From: a bacterium
GTDB lineage: Bacteria; Patescibacteriota; Minisyncoccia; UBA6257; 02-FULL-45-10c
Assembly: GCA_030646555.1 (NCBI GenBank)
Contig: JAUSKP010000009.1
Location: 1 to 5,795 of the forward strand
Reading direction: 5' to 3'
Length of the DNA stretch: 5,795 nucleotides
Position numbers and translations under genes: made by a program. Below, one piece after another: positions 1 to 5,788 of the stretch. The notes beneath the pieces are model-generated. The model was not told where the DNA came from, ran no database searches, and saw only the letters and a list, made by a program, of their open reading frames with translations. Positions within the stretch are counted from its first letter, which is position 1; each line of letters begins with the position of its first letter.

Positions 1-1688
1 AGCTGATAGCTTATCTCCTTTATCTCTTTTATTGTTTTAAGTTTCAAAATAAGTTTTTCTATTTTATCCGCAGTGGTGAGATCGCATCTGAATTTTAATA
101 TTGGAAATCTGGCGTTGGTAATGGTGTTTATTGAAATGATATTCACATGATTTCTGGAAAAGATCACAGAGATCTCCTTAAAAAGGCCTATTTTATCTTC
201 CACGGTGATTTTAATATCGCTGCCGGCAATTTTGGCGACAGATAATTTTTTCTCCTTTTCTTTCAGGCCGCTTCTAATATGATTTTTAGCATTGGTAGTT
301 TTTACAAAGTTTAGCCAAGACTCGGAAGGTTTTTTATTTTTTTGCGTAAAAATTTCTAAAATATCTCCCGAGCGGAGCTGATAATCCAACGGCGCAATTT
401 TTCCATTTACTTTGGCGCCGGAACAGCTATTGCCGATATCGGTGTGAATTTGGTAGGCAAAATCAACCGGCGTGGAACCGGCCGGCAAGTCCACCACTTC
501 GCCTTTCGGGGTGATGATGAAAATCCTATCTTTAAAGAAATCTATTTTCAAAGATTCTAAAAATTCTTCTGGATTAGAAAACTCATTTTGCCAATTTCTT
601 AGCTGGTTTACCCATTGCAAGTCCTTTTTATTGGCAAAACTGACCTTGTTGTCTAAATATTTTTTAGTATTTTTGGACATTTCATATGCCCAGTGAGCGG
701 CAATTCCGGTTTCGGATTCGTTATGCATTTCTTGCGTTCTGATTTGAATTTCAGTGATTTTATTATCAACAAAAAAAACAGTGGTGTGCAAGCTGCGATA
801 GCCGTTGGGCTTAGGAAGGGCAATGTAATCTTTTATTTTATTGGGCAAGGGCGGCCAATTATTATGGATCACGCCTAAAGCCGCGTAGCAATCTTCTATA
901 TTTTTAACCACGACTCTTAGCGCGATCAGATCATATATTTTTTCAACATTCATGTCTTCGCGCAAAAGTTTTTTGTAGAGGCTGGAATATCTTTTGGCGC
1001 GATAGTCCAGTTTTAAAACTTCAATTCCGGCGTCAGCAAGAGCTTTATTTAAAATCGGCTTCGCTTTTTCCACATAAGCGGCTCTTTCATCATATTTTTC
1101 TTTAACATTTTCTATGAGCCAGCGATATTCTTTCGGATAAATATACGGGAATGCCAGGTCTTCTAATTCTCCGCTGATCCACTGCATTCCGAGCCTGTAA
1201 GCCAGGGGCGCGTATATTTCCGAAGTTTCTAAAGCGATTCTTTTCTGTTTTTGAGGCGGCAGCGCGGAAAGAGTAGTCATATTATGCAGTCTGTCGGCCA
1301 GCTTAATGATAATCACTCTTAAATCTTGGCTAAGAGCTATCATCATTTTTCTAAGATTTTCAACTTGTCTTTCTACTCCGCGGTATTTTATTTTTCCTAA
1401 CTTTGTGACGCCGTCTACCAAAAAAGATACTTCTTCGCCAAACTCTTCTTTTATTTTTTCAAGAGGATAATCGGTATCTTCAACGGTGTCGTGCAGCAGT
1501 CCGGCGATAATACTGTCCTCATCAAGCCCCCATTCGGCGATAGTCTCGGCCGTAGTCAAAACATGATTAAAATATGGCTCGCCATTTTCTCTTTTTTGTT
1601 TTTGGTGCAATTTAAAAGCCAGGTCGTAGGCCTTTTTAATCCTTTGATTCTCTTTTATCAAGTTCTCTATTTTTGGGGTTTTTAGCAT
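1..1688 (-). CDS. rel: Bifunctional (p)ppGpp synthetase/hydrolase (RelA/SpoT family), C-terminus cut by window edge
   Basis: This enzyme makes the stringent-response alarmone (p)ppGpp by moving pyrophosphate from ATP to GTP/GDP, and also hydrolyses it. My reverse-strand translation runs 562 codons from ATG at 1688 without a stop. The HD hydrolase domain (about residues 20-180) keeps R33, H42, HD 66-67, ED 70-71, D132 and N136, so hydrolysis should be active. The synthetase domain (about 220-335) keeps R230, K232, S236, K240, D253, the NGYRSLH motif with Y297, and EIQIRT at 313-318. TGS spans about 384-447, including the conserved YQIHTDIG. ACT spans about 490-562. The usual post-TGS motif (SWLNFVK, 457-463) is followed within about 30 residues by ACT, so the helical and zinc-finger/conserved-cysteine domains are missing. 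Full-length Rel is usually above 700 residues, while this one should end near 565. The start fits the family N-terminus but has no Shine-Dalgarno. It lies 135 bp downstream of topA on the same strand. Confidence 0.95.
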   Translation of the reverse strand, partial: MLKTPKIENLIKENQRIKKAYDLAFKLHQKQKRENGEPYFNHVLTTAETIAEWGLDEDSIIAGLLHDTVEDTDYPLEKIKEEFGEEVSFLVDGVTKLGKIKYRGVERQVENLRKMMIALSQDLRVIIIKLADRLHNMTTLSALPPQKQKRIALETSEIYAPLAYRLGMQWISGELEDLAFPYIYPKEYRWLIENVKEKYDERAAYVEKAKPILNKALADAGIEVLKLDYRAKRYSSLYKKLLREDMNVEKIYDLIALRVVVKNIEDCYAALGVIHNNWPPLPNKIKDYIALPKPNGYRSLHTTVFFVDNKITEIQIRTQEMHNESETGIAAHWAYEMSKNTKKYLDNKVSFANKKDLQWVNQLRNWQNEFSNPEEFLESLKIDFFKDRIFIITPKGEVVDLPAGSTPVDFAYQIHTDIGNSCSGAKVNGKIAPLDYQLRSGDILEIFTQKNKKPSESWLNFVKTTNAKNHIRSGLKEKEKKLSVAKIAGSDIKITVEDKIGLFKEISVIFSRNHVNIISINTITNARFPILKFRCDLTTADKIEKLILKLKTIKEIKEISYQ

Positions 1689-1694
1689 ACTGTT

Positions 1695-1700
1695 ATTATC
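1695..1700 (-). promoter_or_regulatory. Possible -10 element for rel, placing the transcript start at the ATG
   Basis: On the minus strand the hexamer GATAAT matches the -10 consensus at five of six positions and ends six bases before the rel ATG. Transcription starting at the usual distance would begin at or next to the start codon, giving a leaderless mRNA. No good -35 is visible at 17 bp spacing, and the surrounding sequence is very AT-rich, so a chance match is possible. Confidence 0.3.
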
Positions 1701-1725
1701 TAACAAAAAATAATAAATTAAAATT

Positions 1726-1742
1726 ACTAATTTCCGATTAGT
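1726..1742. repeat. Short inverted repeat ACTAAT / ATTAGT upstream of rel
   Basis: The perfect 6-bp arms ACTAAT (1726-1731) and ATTAGT (1737-1742) flank a 5-base loop, TTCCG. It sits between the REPIN-like element and the putative rel -10. The words ATTACTA and TAGTGG recur in the dprA-topA gap, so it may be a remnant of the same repeat. It could also be an operator, but nothing shows that directly. Confidence 0.35.
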
Positions 1743-1753
1743 GGTCTCTGCTC

Positions 1754-1814
1754 TGTCATTCCGCACTTGATGCGGAATCCAGAAACCTAGATTCCCGCTT
1801 TCGCGGGAATGACA
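1754..1814. repeat. REPIN-like element: two inverted palindromes with TGTCATTCC / GGAATGACA ends
   Basis: This 61-bp element has perfect 9-bp terminal inverted repeats, TGTCATTCC (1754-1762) and GGAATGACA (1806-1814). Each half is itself a hairpin. ATTCCGCA/TGCGGAAT (1758-1778) has a 5-base loop and ATTCCCGC/GCGGGAAT (1791-1810) has a 4-base loop. The halves are diverged inverted copies of one unit, which is the layout of a REP doublet (REPIN). The right hairpin also fits the ATTCCC-N8-GGGAAT pattern described for dRS3 repeats in Neisseria. It begins 10 bases past the topA stop codon. A T-run (1815-1820) follows the right hairpin only on the plus strand, where there is no gene to terminate, so for topA it more likely acts as an mRNA 3'-end barrier or has no role. 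It has no coding capacity. Confidence 0.7.
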
Positions 1815-1823
1815 TTTTTTAGA

Positions 1824-3998
1824 CTATTTAATTTTATCCGGCCTATTGTTTAAGCATTTAACATTACTGCAACGTTCCGGTATTGTTTTGGTTCCTTCCA
1901 TCTTTAAAGATTTACAATCTTCGCAAATATTTCCGGTTGGTCGAGATTTCATTATGAATTTACATTTAGGATAATTGGAGCAGGAAAAAAATGGTCCGAA
2001 TCTTCCACGTCGCTCAACAATTTCGCCATCTGAACACACAAGGCATTTTACTCCGGTTTTTGCCTTAGCCTCCTCTTCAGGGCTCTTTTTAATAAATTTG
2101 CATTTTGGATAATTATTGCAGGAGATAAATTTGCCAAAACGGCCTTCTCGTTCCACGAGCTTTCCAGTTGCGCAATCCGGGCATTTTTCGCCGGTTTCTT
2201 TCGGGCCCTCCATTATGGAGCCGTCCGCTTTTCTGGCTCCGACGCATTTTGGAAACTTAGCGCAACTTAAAAATTTGCCGTTTTTGGATAGCTTGATTAC
2301 CATCGGTCCACCGCAAACCGGGCATTTTTCTTCAGATTCTCCTAAATTAGTTATTTTTTCTATTTTTTCTTTTGACTTTACGTCCTTAGAGAATGGCCCG
2401 TAGAAATCTTTCAAAACCTTTTCATATTTTATTTTTCCTTCGGCTATTTCATCAAGCTTATTTTCCATTTCTGCCGTAAAAGAGTCGCTGATATATTCTG
2501 CAAAATTGTTTTCGAGGAAGGTGCTGACGACATCTCCGGTGTCTGTTGGTAGTAAAGTTCTGCCTTCTTTTGTAACGTATCCTCTTTCTTCAATTGTCTT
2601 CATGATAGAAGCATAAGTTGAAGGTCTTCCAATACCTCTTTTTTCAAGTTCTTTGATGAGTCCTGCTTCGGTGTAGCGTCCCGGTGGCTCAGTAAATTTT
2701 TCTTGACTTCTAATATCTAAAAGTGTAAGTGTTTCGTTGATTTCAACTTTAGGCAATTCAACATCTTCTCCTCGCGCATCCGGATCTGCCCTTAGCCATC
2801 CATTAAATAGCATTCTTGAACCATTTATTGAAAATGTTGGGACTTCTTTATCTGCGCTCACTTGCGCAACAATTTTCGTTCTCAAAATTTTTGCATCTGT
2901 CATTTGAGATGCCATGGTTCTTTGCCAAATTAGTCTGTAAAGTTTTTTCTGATCATCGGCAAGTCCAGCAATTTCTATGCTCGAATCTGTCGGCCTGATA
3001 GCTTCGTGAGCTTCCTGCGCGTTTTTGCTTTTTGTTGCATAAGTATTTCTTTGCGCGTAACCGGCGCCATATTTTTTATTTACAGTTGCGCTGATTTGAT
3101 CAAGCGCGGTTACAGAAAGATTTGTGCTGTCCGTTCTCATGTACGTGATAAGACCGGCTTCATAAAGTTTTTGGGCAATGCGCATCGTGTTTGATGGCGC
3201 ATATCCAAGACGAGTGCTCGCTGTTTGTTGCAATGTTGAAGTAGTGAAAGGGGCTTTTGGACTTCTTTTTGTTTCTGTTTCCGTAACATTTTTTACTATC
3301 CAGGTTTCTTTATTTCCAATTTCAAGAATTTTTTGAACTTCATTTATATCTCGCGGTTCTTTGTCGCAACCAAGAGTTATTTTATCTCTTTTTTTAGTTT
3401 CAGTATCAGCTTCAATAACCCAGAATTGTTCTGGTTTGAAAGCGCGAATTTCTCTTTCACGTTCCATTATGATGCGGAGGGCGGGGGACTGGACGCGTCC
3501 GGCCGAAAGTCCGTAGCGGACCTTTTTCCAAATAAGCCCTGAAAGATCATAGCCGACAAGTCTATCCAAAACTCTTCTTGCTTCCTGGGCTTTTCTCAAA
3601 TTGTCATCTATTTCTGTCGGATGCGCGATAGCTTCTTTGATAGCGTCTTTTGTAATTTCGTGAAAGCGAACACGCTTTGGATTTTTTAAACCAACGGCTT
3701 CTTTAATATGCCATGCGATAGCTTCTCCTTCTCGGTCAGGGTCGGTTGCGAGCAATACTTCATCGGCTTTTTTTGCCAAGCTTTTTATTTCGGCAACAAT
3801 TTTTTCTTTTCCGGGACTGATTTCATAATGGGGAATAAATCCGCCGGGAATATCTATAGCAGCTTTGTTTGATTTTGGTAAATCACGAATATGGCCGATG
3901 CTGGCTCGGACTGTATACACACCCTCCAAATATTTTTCTATCGTCTTTGCCTTTGCGGGGCTTTCCACGATTATTAAAGTTTTTGTTTTTGTAGTCAT
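1824..3998 (-). CDS. topA: DNA topoisomerase I (type IA)
   Basis: This enzyme relaxes negative supercoils by cutting one DNA strand through a 5'-phosphotyrosine link and passing the other strand. The 724-residue protein is complete. The TOPRIM domain opens with VESPAKAKTIEKYL (E12) and carries the metal-binding D86-x-D88-x-E90. SAGRVQSPA (165-173) belongs to the core. The catalytic tyrosine is Y286 in LITYMRTDS, followed by HEAIRPT (331-337) and GIGRPSTYA (455-463). The C-terminus holds four cysteine zinc-ribbon motifs: C559/C562/C579/C585, C606/C609/C627/C633, C652/C655/C673/C679 and a divergent C692/C695/C710/C715. These bind single-stranded DNA in the family. The reading frame is intact and starts MTTKTKTLIIVESPAK. 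No clear Shine-Dalgarno precedes the ATG. The gene lies 50 bp downstream of dprA on the same strand with no terminator between, so cotranscription is likely. The dprA-topA order is common in bacteria. Confidence 0.98.
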   Translation of the reverse strand: MTTKTKTLIIVESPAKAKTIEKYLEGVYTVRASIGHIRDLPKSNKAAIDIPGGFIPHYEISPGKEKIVAEIKSLAKKADEVLLATDPDREGEAIAWHIKEAVGLKNPKRVRFHEITKDAIKEAIAHPTEIDDNLRKAQEARRVLDRLVGYDLSGLIWKKVRYGLSAGRVQSPALRIIMEREREIRAFKPEQFWVIEADTETKKRDKITLGCDKEPRDINEVQKILEIGNKETWIVKNVTETETKRSPKAPFTTSTLQQTASTRLGYAPSNTMRIAQKLYEAGLITYMRTDSTNLSVTALDQISATVNKKYGAGYAQRNTYATKSKNAQEAHEAIRPTDSSIEIAGLADDQKKLYRLIWQRTMASQMTDAKILRTKIVAQVSADKEVPTFSINGSRMLFNGWLRADPDARGEDVELPKVEINETLTLLDIRSQEKFTEPPGRYTEAGLIKELEKRGIGRPSTYASIMKTIEERGYVTKEGRTLLPTDTGDVVSTFLENNFAEYISDSFTAEMENKLDEIAEGKIKYEKVLKDFYGPFSKDVKSKEKIEKITNLGESEEKCPVCGGPMVIKLSKNGKFLSCAKFPKCVGARKADGSIMEGPKETGEKCPDCATGKLVEREGRFGKFISCNNYPKCKFIKKSPEEEAKAKTGVKCLVCSDGEIVERRGRFGPFFSCSNYPKCKFIMKSRPTGNICEDCKSLKMEGTKTIPERCSNVKCLNNRPDKIK

Positions 3999-4017
3999 TC
4001 TTACGAATTTTGTTTTT

Positions 4018-4052
4018 CTAATTACTAGTCGCTAGTGGCTAATCACTATTAT
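4018..4052. repeat. Degenerate 7-bp tandem repeat (CTARTNN) in the dprA-topA gap
   Basis: Five consecutive 7-base units each begin with CTA: CTAATTA, CTAGTCG, CTAGTGG, CTAATCA and CTATTAT. They fill most of the 50-bp gap and run over the dprA stop codon. Part of the block also forms an inverted repeat, TAGTG (4033-4037) with CACTA (4044-4048). Similar words occur upstream of rel at 1723-1744. It may be a slippage-generated repeat or a regulatory array, and its function is unknown. Confidence 0.5.
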
Positions 4053-5056
4053 TTAAGTATGCCTTTTATTGTTAAGAAAGCAATTATTTGATTTGCTTTT
4101 TGTACCTGGATTTTAGTTGCTTCAGATATTTTGTCAACTGAAACGGGCCAGCCGAGCTGGTTAATGGCTTCTAAAACAGTTTTTTCTTCGTCGGTAATTT
4201 TAATATTTTTCACTTGATCAAAGAGGGTGGCGGGTTCTTCATTTTTAAGTCCGAGATCTTCCAATATATCGCTGGCGCAAGTCACTAATCCGGCGCCTTC
4301 CCGTATGAGTTTATGGGAGCCTTTATAATTCGGATGGTCGGCTGGTCCCGGCACAACCAATACTTCGCGATTTTGTTCAATGGCAAAACGAGCAGTGGCC
4401 AGGGCGCCCGATCTTTCAGGGGCTTCTATTATTATGGCGGCTAAGCTTAGGGCGCTTACGATCCTGTTTCGCTGTATAAAGCTTGAAATGTATGGCTTGT
4501 AATCAAAATGAAACTCGCTTACCAGGGCTCCGCCGGATTTAATTATTTTTTGCGATAGAGCATAGTTTTGGCGGGGATAGATATTGCCCAAGCCGGTTGG
4601 CAGTACGGCGACGGTTTTTCCGCTGCCTTCTAATGCTCCGCTATGAGCTGATTCATCCACGCCCATAGCCAGCCCGCTTATTATTTGAATCCCTGACTGC
4701 GAAAGTTCTTTTGCAATTTGTTTTGCTAATAATTTTCCATGCGGTGTGACTTTGCGCGTTCCAACAATGGCTATTGATTGGATGGGCTCTAATGCGCCCT
4801 GAATATAAATGGCTAAGGGGGGCCAAGGCATTTCTTTTAGATTTTTAGGAAAATCCTCTTCATCGTCAAGTATCAACTTAATGCCGGATTTGTCTATTTT
4901 TTCAAATTCCTTTTGCGGGTCAATTTCAGGAAAGCCATTTTTAATACTAAGCCAAGCATCTTCCCAAGATTTCGTTTTTAATGCCTTTATTTTTCTGTAG
5001 TCGCTATTTAGGGCGATATTTATTGCGTTGTAATAGAGTTTTTCTTTTATGATCAT
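4049..5056 (-). CDS. dprA: DNA processing protein DprA (Smf)
   Basis: DprA binds incoming single-stranded DNA in the cytoplasm during natural transformation and loads RecA onto it. The 335-residue protein is complete. Residues 1-90 form a helical N-terminal region ending in the family motif around PPLAIYIQG. The Rossmann-type domain (about 94-265) shows VGTRKVTPHG (98-107), SGLAMGVDESAH (127-138), GLGNIYPRQN (155-164), FIQRNRIVSALS (193-204), the SGALATA stretch (216-222), VPG (235-237) and GSHKLIREGAG (246-256). In GSHKLI the usual asparagine is a histidine. A winged-helix domain covers about 287-335 but stops at KGILK, without the terminal strand often seen. The start at 5056 has no Shine-Dalgarno but has a TATAAT 11 bases upstream. 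It is first in the dprA-topA-rel run and divergent from the PilO-like gene. Many bacteria with no shown competence also carry it, so presence alone does not prove transformation. Confidence 0.96.
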   Translation of the reverse strand: MIIKEKLYYNAINIALNSDYRKIKALKTKSWEDAWLSIKNGFPEIDPQKEFEKIDKSGIKLILDDEEDFPKNLKEMPWPPLAIYIQGALEPIQSIAIVGTRKVTPHGKLLAKQIAKELSQSGIQIISGLAMGVDESAHSGALEGSGKTVAVLPTGLGNIYPRQNYALSQKIIKSGGALVSEFHFDYKPYISSFIQRNRIVSALSLAAIIIEAPERSGALATARFAIEQNREVLVVPGPADHPNYKGSHKLIREGAGLVTCASDILEDLGLKNEEPATLFDQVKNIKITDEEKTVLEAINQLGWPVSVDKISEATKIQVQKANQIIAFLTIKGILK

Positions 5057-5067
5057 AGTTGTTTGTA

Positions 5068-5073
5068 ATTATA
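5068..5073 (-). promoter_or_regulatory. -10 element for dprA (TATAAT), near-leaderless start
   Basis: A perfect TATAAT on the minus strand ends 11 bases before the dprA ATG. A start at the usual distance would leave a leader of only about four or five bases, too short for a Shine-Dalgarno, and none is present. No convincing -35 is seen at 16-18 bp spacing. Confidence 0.45.
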
Positions 5074-5122
5074 CTATAACCATATATCTGTGAGTTGGCA
5101 TTTCAGTCTTTATAGTTTTTTA

Positions 5123-5131
5123 TGTTAAAAT
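5123..5131 (+). promoter_or_regulatory. Extended -10 (TGTTAAAAT) for the PilO-like gene
   Basis: TG at 5123-5124, one base, then TAAAAT (5126-5131) form an extended -10, which can work without a good -35. Seven bases separate it from ATG at 5139, so transcription would begin at or next to the start codon. A TTGGCA lies at 5095-5100 but is too far upstream (25 bp) to serve as the -35 of this -10. Confidence 0.4.
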
Positions 5132-5138
5132 ATATTTG

Positions 5139-5657
5139 ATGAATAAATTTTATAAAAATTTATTGAAGCATAATTGGCTGTATATTTCCGGAATTTTAAT
5201 TTTGGCGGTATTGCTATTCGTATTGAAAATCAATATGCAATCCTCAGTGGCAAAGATAAGCTCACAGCACAGCATTCTGGCCACCAGATCCAACTCCTTA
5301 CTTTCTTTGGCGACTCTAAAAGGAGAGTTTATAAAAGCTAATCCATATTTCAGTCTTTTGGAAAATATATTACCCCCTAGAGACCAGCTTTTATCTTTTT
5401 CAAAAGAATTAGAGGGTATCGCCAGAAAAAATAATTTAGAATTTAATTTTAATTTCGGCGAGGAAAAGTTGTCTTCCGGAACAAATCCCGGACAGATCTC
5501 TTTTAGGGCGATTGTTAATGGAAGCTATGATGGCGTCTCCGATTTTTTAAAAGGTGTTGAGACGAGCAAGTATTTTATAGATCCTTCCAGCGTGGATCTG
5601 GTAAAAAAGGGCGCCGGTTTTTCGGCCACTATTAATGGGAAGGTTTTTTTTAGATAA
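5139..5657 (+). CDS. Single-pass membrane protein, PilO-like (type IV pilus inner-membrane alignment subunit)
   Basis: The protein has 172 residues. A short basic N-terminus (K3, K6, K10) precedes one membrane helix at about 13-31. A polar, probably coiled-coil stretch (about 33-66) follows, then an alpha/beta domain (about 70-172). This is the PilO layout. Details that fit are ILPPRDQLLSFSKELEGIA (77-95), then a strand, IVNGSYDGVSDFLKGVE (125-141) and a final strand ending KVFFR. In the family, PilO pairs with PilN at the inner membrane and links the pilus motor to the rest of the machine. The call rests on architecture and short motifs rather than a diagnostic residue, so a GspM-like or unrelated membrane protein is possible. 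ATG at 5139 is preferred over in-frame TTG at 5136 because the -10 would start transcription beyond the TTG. The gene is divergent from dprA, with no pilM or pilN upstream. A run of eight Ts (5644-5651) lies just before the stop codon. Confidence 0.65.
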   Translation: MNKFYKNLLKHNWLYISGILILAVLLFVLKINMQSSVAKISSQHSILATRSNSLLSLATLKGEFIKANPYFSLLENILPPRDQLLSFSKELEGIARKNNLEFNFNFGEEKLSSGTNPGQISFRAIVNGSYDGVSDFLKGVETSKYFIDPSSVDLVKKGAGFSATINGKVFFR

Positions 5658-5682
5658 AGGGCTTTGTCTGACAAGACCTTTA
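5655..5682 (+). other. Imperfect hairpin starting at the stop codon of the PilO-like gene
   Basis: TAAAGG (5655-5660, including the TAA stop) is complementary to CCTTTA (5677-5682), and inner TTGTC (5664-5668) to GACAA (5670-5674). No U-tract follows, so it is not a standard terminator. Its 3' arm overlaps the first copy of the direct repeat, so it competes with the pairing of that repeat. Confidence 0.35.
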
Positions 5683-5735
5683 CCCTGTTAAATAATTTTG
5701 TCTAAATGACAAAATTAAGACCTGCCCTGTTAAAT
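5673..5735. repeat. Direct repeat ending in CCCTGTTAAAT (copies at 5673-5693 and 5717-5735)
   Basis: Both copies read AAGACCT, then TTA (first) or G (second), then the identical CCCTGTTAAAT. A TTTGTC word precedes each copy, so a unit of roughly 40 bases looks duplicated and then diverged. An inverted copy of the last 11 bases lies at 5770-5780, so three arms of one repeat lie within 110 bases. Confidence 0.7.
5693..5717. repeat. Perfect 10-bp hairpin between the two direct-repeat copies
   Basis: TAATTTTGTC (5693-5702) is exactly complementary to GACAAAATTA (5708-5717) around a TAAAT loop. It is symmetric on both strands and has no flanking T-run, so it does not look like an intrinsic terminator. 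Confidence 0.6.
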
Positions 5736-5780
5736 CTTTTGCCTCCGGCAAAAGAAAATCGAAGATTTTATTTAACAGGG
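5725..5780. repeat. Three-arm palindrome: 11-bp outer stem enclosing two perfect hairpins
   Basis: CCCTGTTAAAT (5725-5735) pairs perfectly with ATTTAACAGGG (5770-5780). Between them lie two adjoining perfect hairpins, CTTTTGCC/GGCAAAAG with a TCC loop (5736-5754) and AAAATC/GATTTT with a GAA loop (5755-5769). No base is left unpaired at the junction. Removing the 19-base first hairpin would leave one continuous 17-bp stem, so it looks like one hairpin inserted into the arm of another. It may be a repeat element, a structured RNA or a recombination substrate, and no coding region is visible. Confidence 0.7.
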
Positions 5781-5782
5781 TG

Positions 5783-5788
5783 AAAGGA
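5783..5788 (+). promoter_or_regulatory. Possible Shine-Dalgarno (AAAGGA) for a gene beyond the window
   Basis: AAAGGA lies seven bases before the window end, a spacing that would suit a start codon just outside. AAAGG is complementary to CCTTT at 5677-5681 in the first direct-repeat copy. No start codon is visible, so this is speculative, and the other genes here lack such a site. Confidence 0.22.

Noticed and set aside
472..878. Plus-strand reading frames at 472-696 and 693-878
   Set aside because: They are antisense to conserved synthetase and TGS coding sequence of rel, with no motif or ribosome-binding site.
1491..1685. Plus-strand hydrophobic reading frame of 64 codons
   Set aside because: It is antisense to the HD-domain coding sequence of rel. 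The hydrophobicity comes from the complement of lysine- and glutamate-rich codons.
1791..1820. Right REPIN hairpin plus T-run as the topA terminator
   Set aside because: The T-run follows the hairpin only on the plus strand, and topA is read on the minus strand, where no U-tract follows.
2116..2403. Plus-strand reading frame of 95 codons opposite topA
   Set aside because: It lies wholly inside the conserved zinc-finger coding part of topA, has no recognisable protein features and is a shadow frame. The same holds for the plus-strand frames at 2816-2998, 3006-3194 and 3333-3542.
4809..5000. Plus-strand reading frame of 63 codons opposite the dprA N-terminus
   Set aside because: It is a shadow of the dprA frame, with no start signal and no similarity to a known family.
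5136..5138. TTG as start codon of the PilO-like gene
   Set aside because: ATG follows immediately, and the extended -10 would start transcription at about 5138-5139, beyond the TTG.
5644..5651. T8 run as an intrinsic terminator inside the PilO-like gene
   Set aside because: The nearest hairpin (GCCG/CGGC) is about 20 bases upstream and not next to the T-run, and the tract encodes the last residues of the protein.
5673..5735. Start of a CRISPR array (direct repeats)
   Set aside because: There are only two unequal copies, they are partly palindromic with a hairpin between them, and no third repeat at matching spacing is seen.
5683..5780. Integron attC site: GTTAAAT fits GTTRRRY and ATTTAAC fits RYYYAAC
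   Set aside because: An attC needs RYYYAAC on the 5' side and GTTRRRY on the 3' side. Here the order is reversed (GTT arm first, AAC arm last), and no typical L-box spacing or extrahelical bases are seen.
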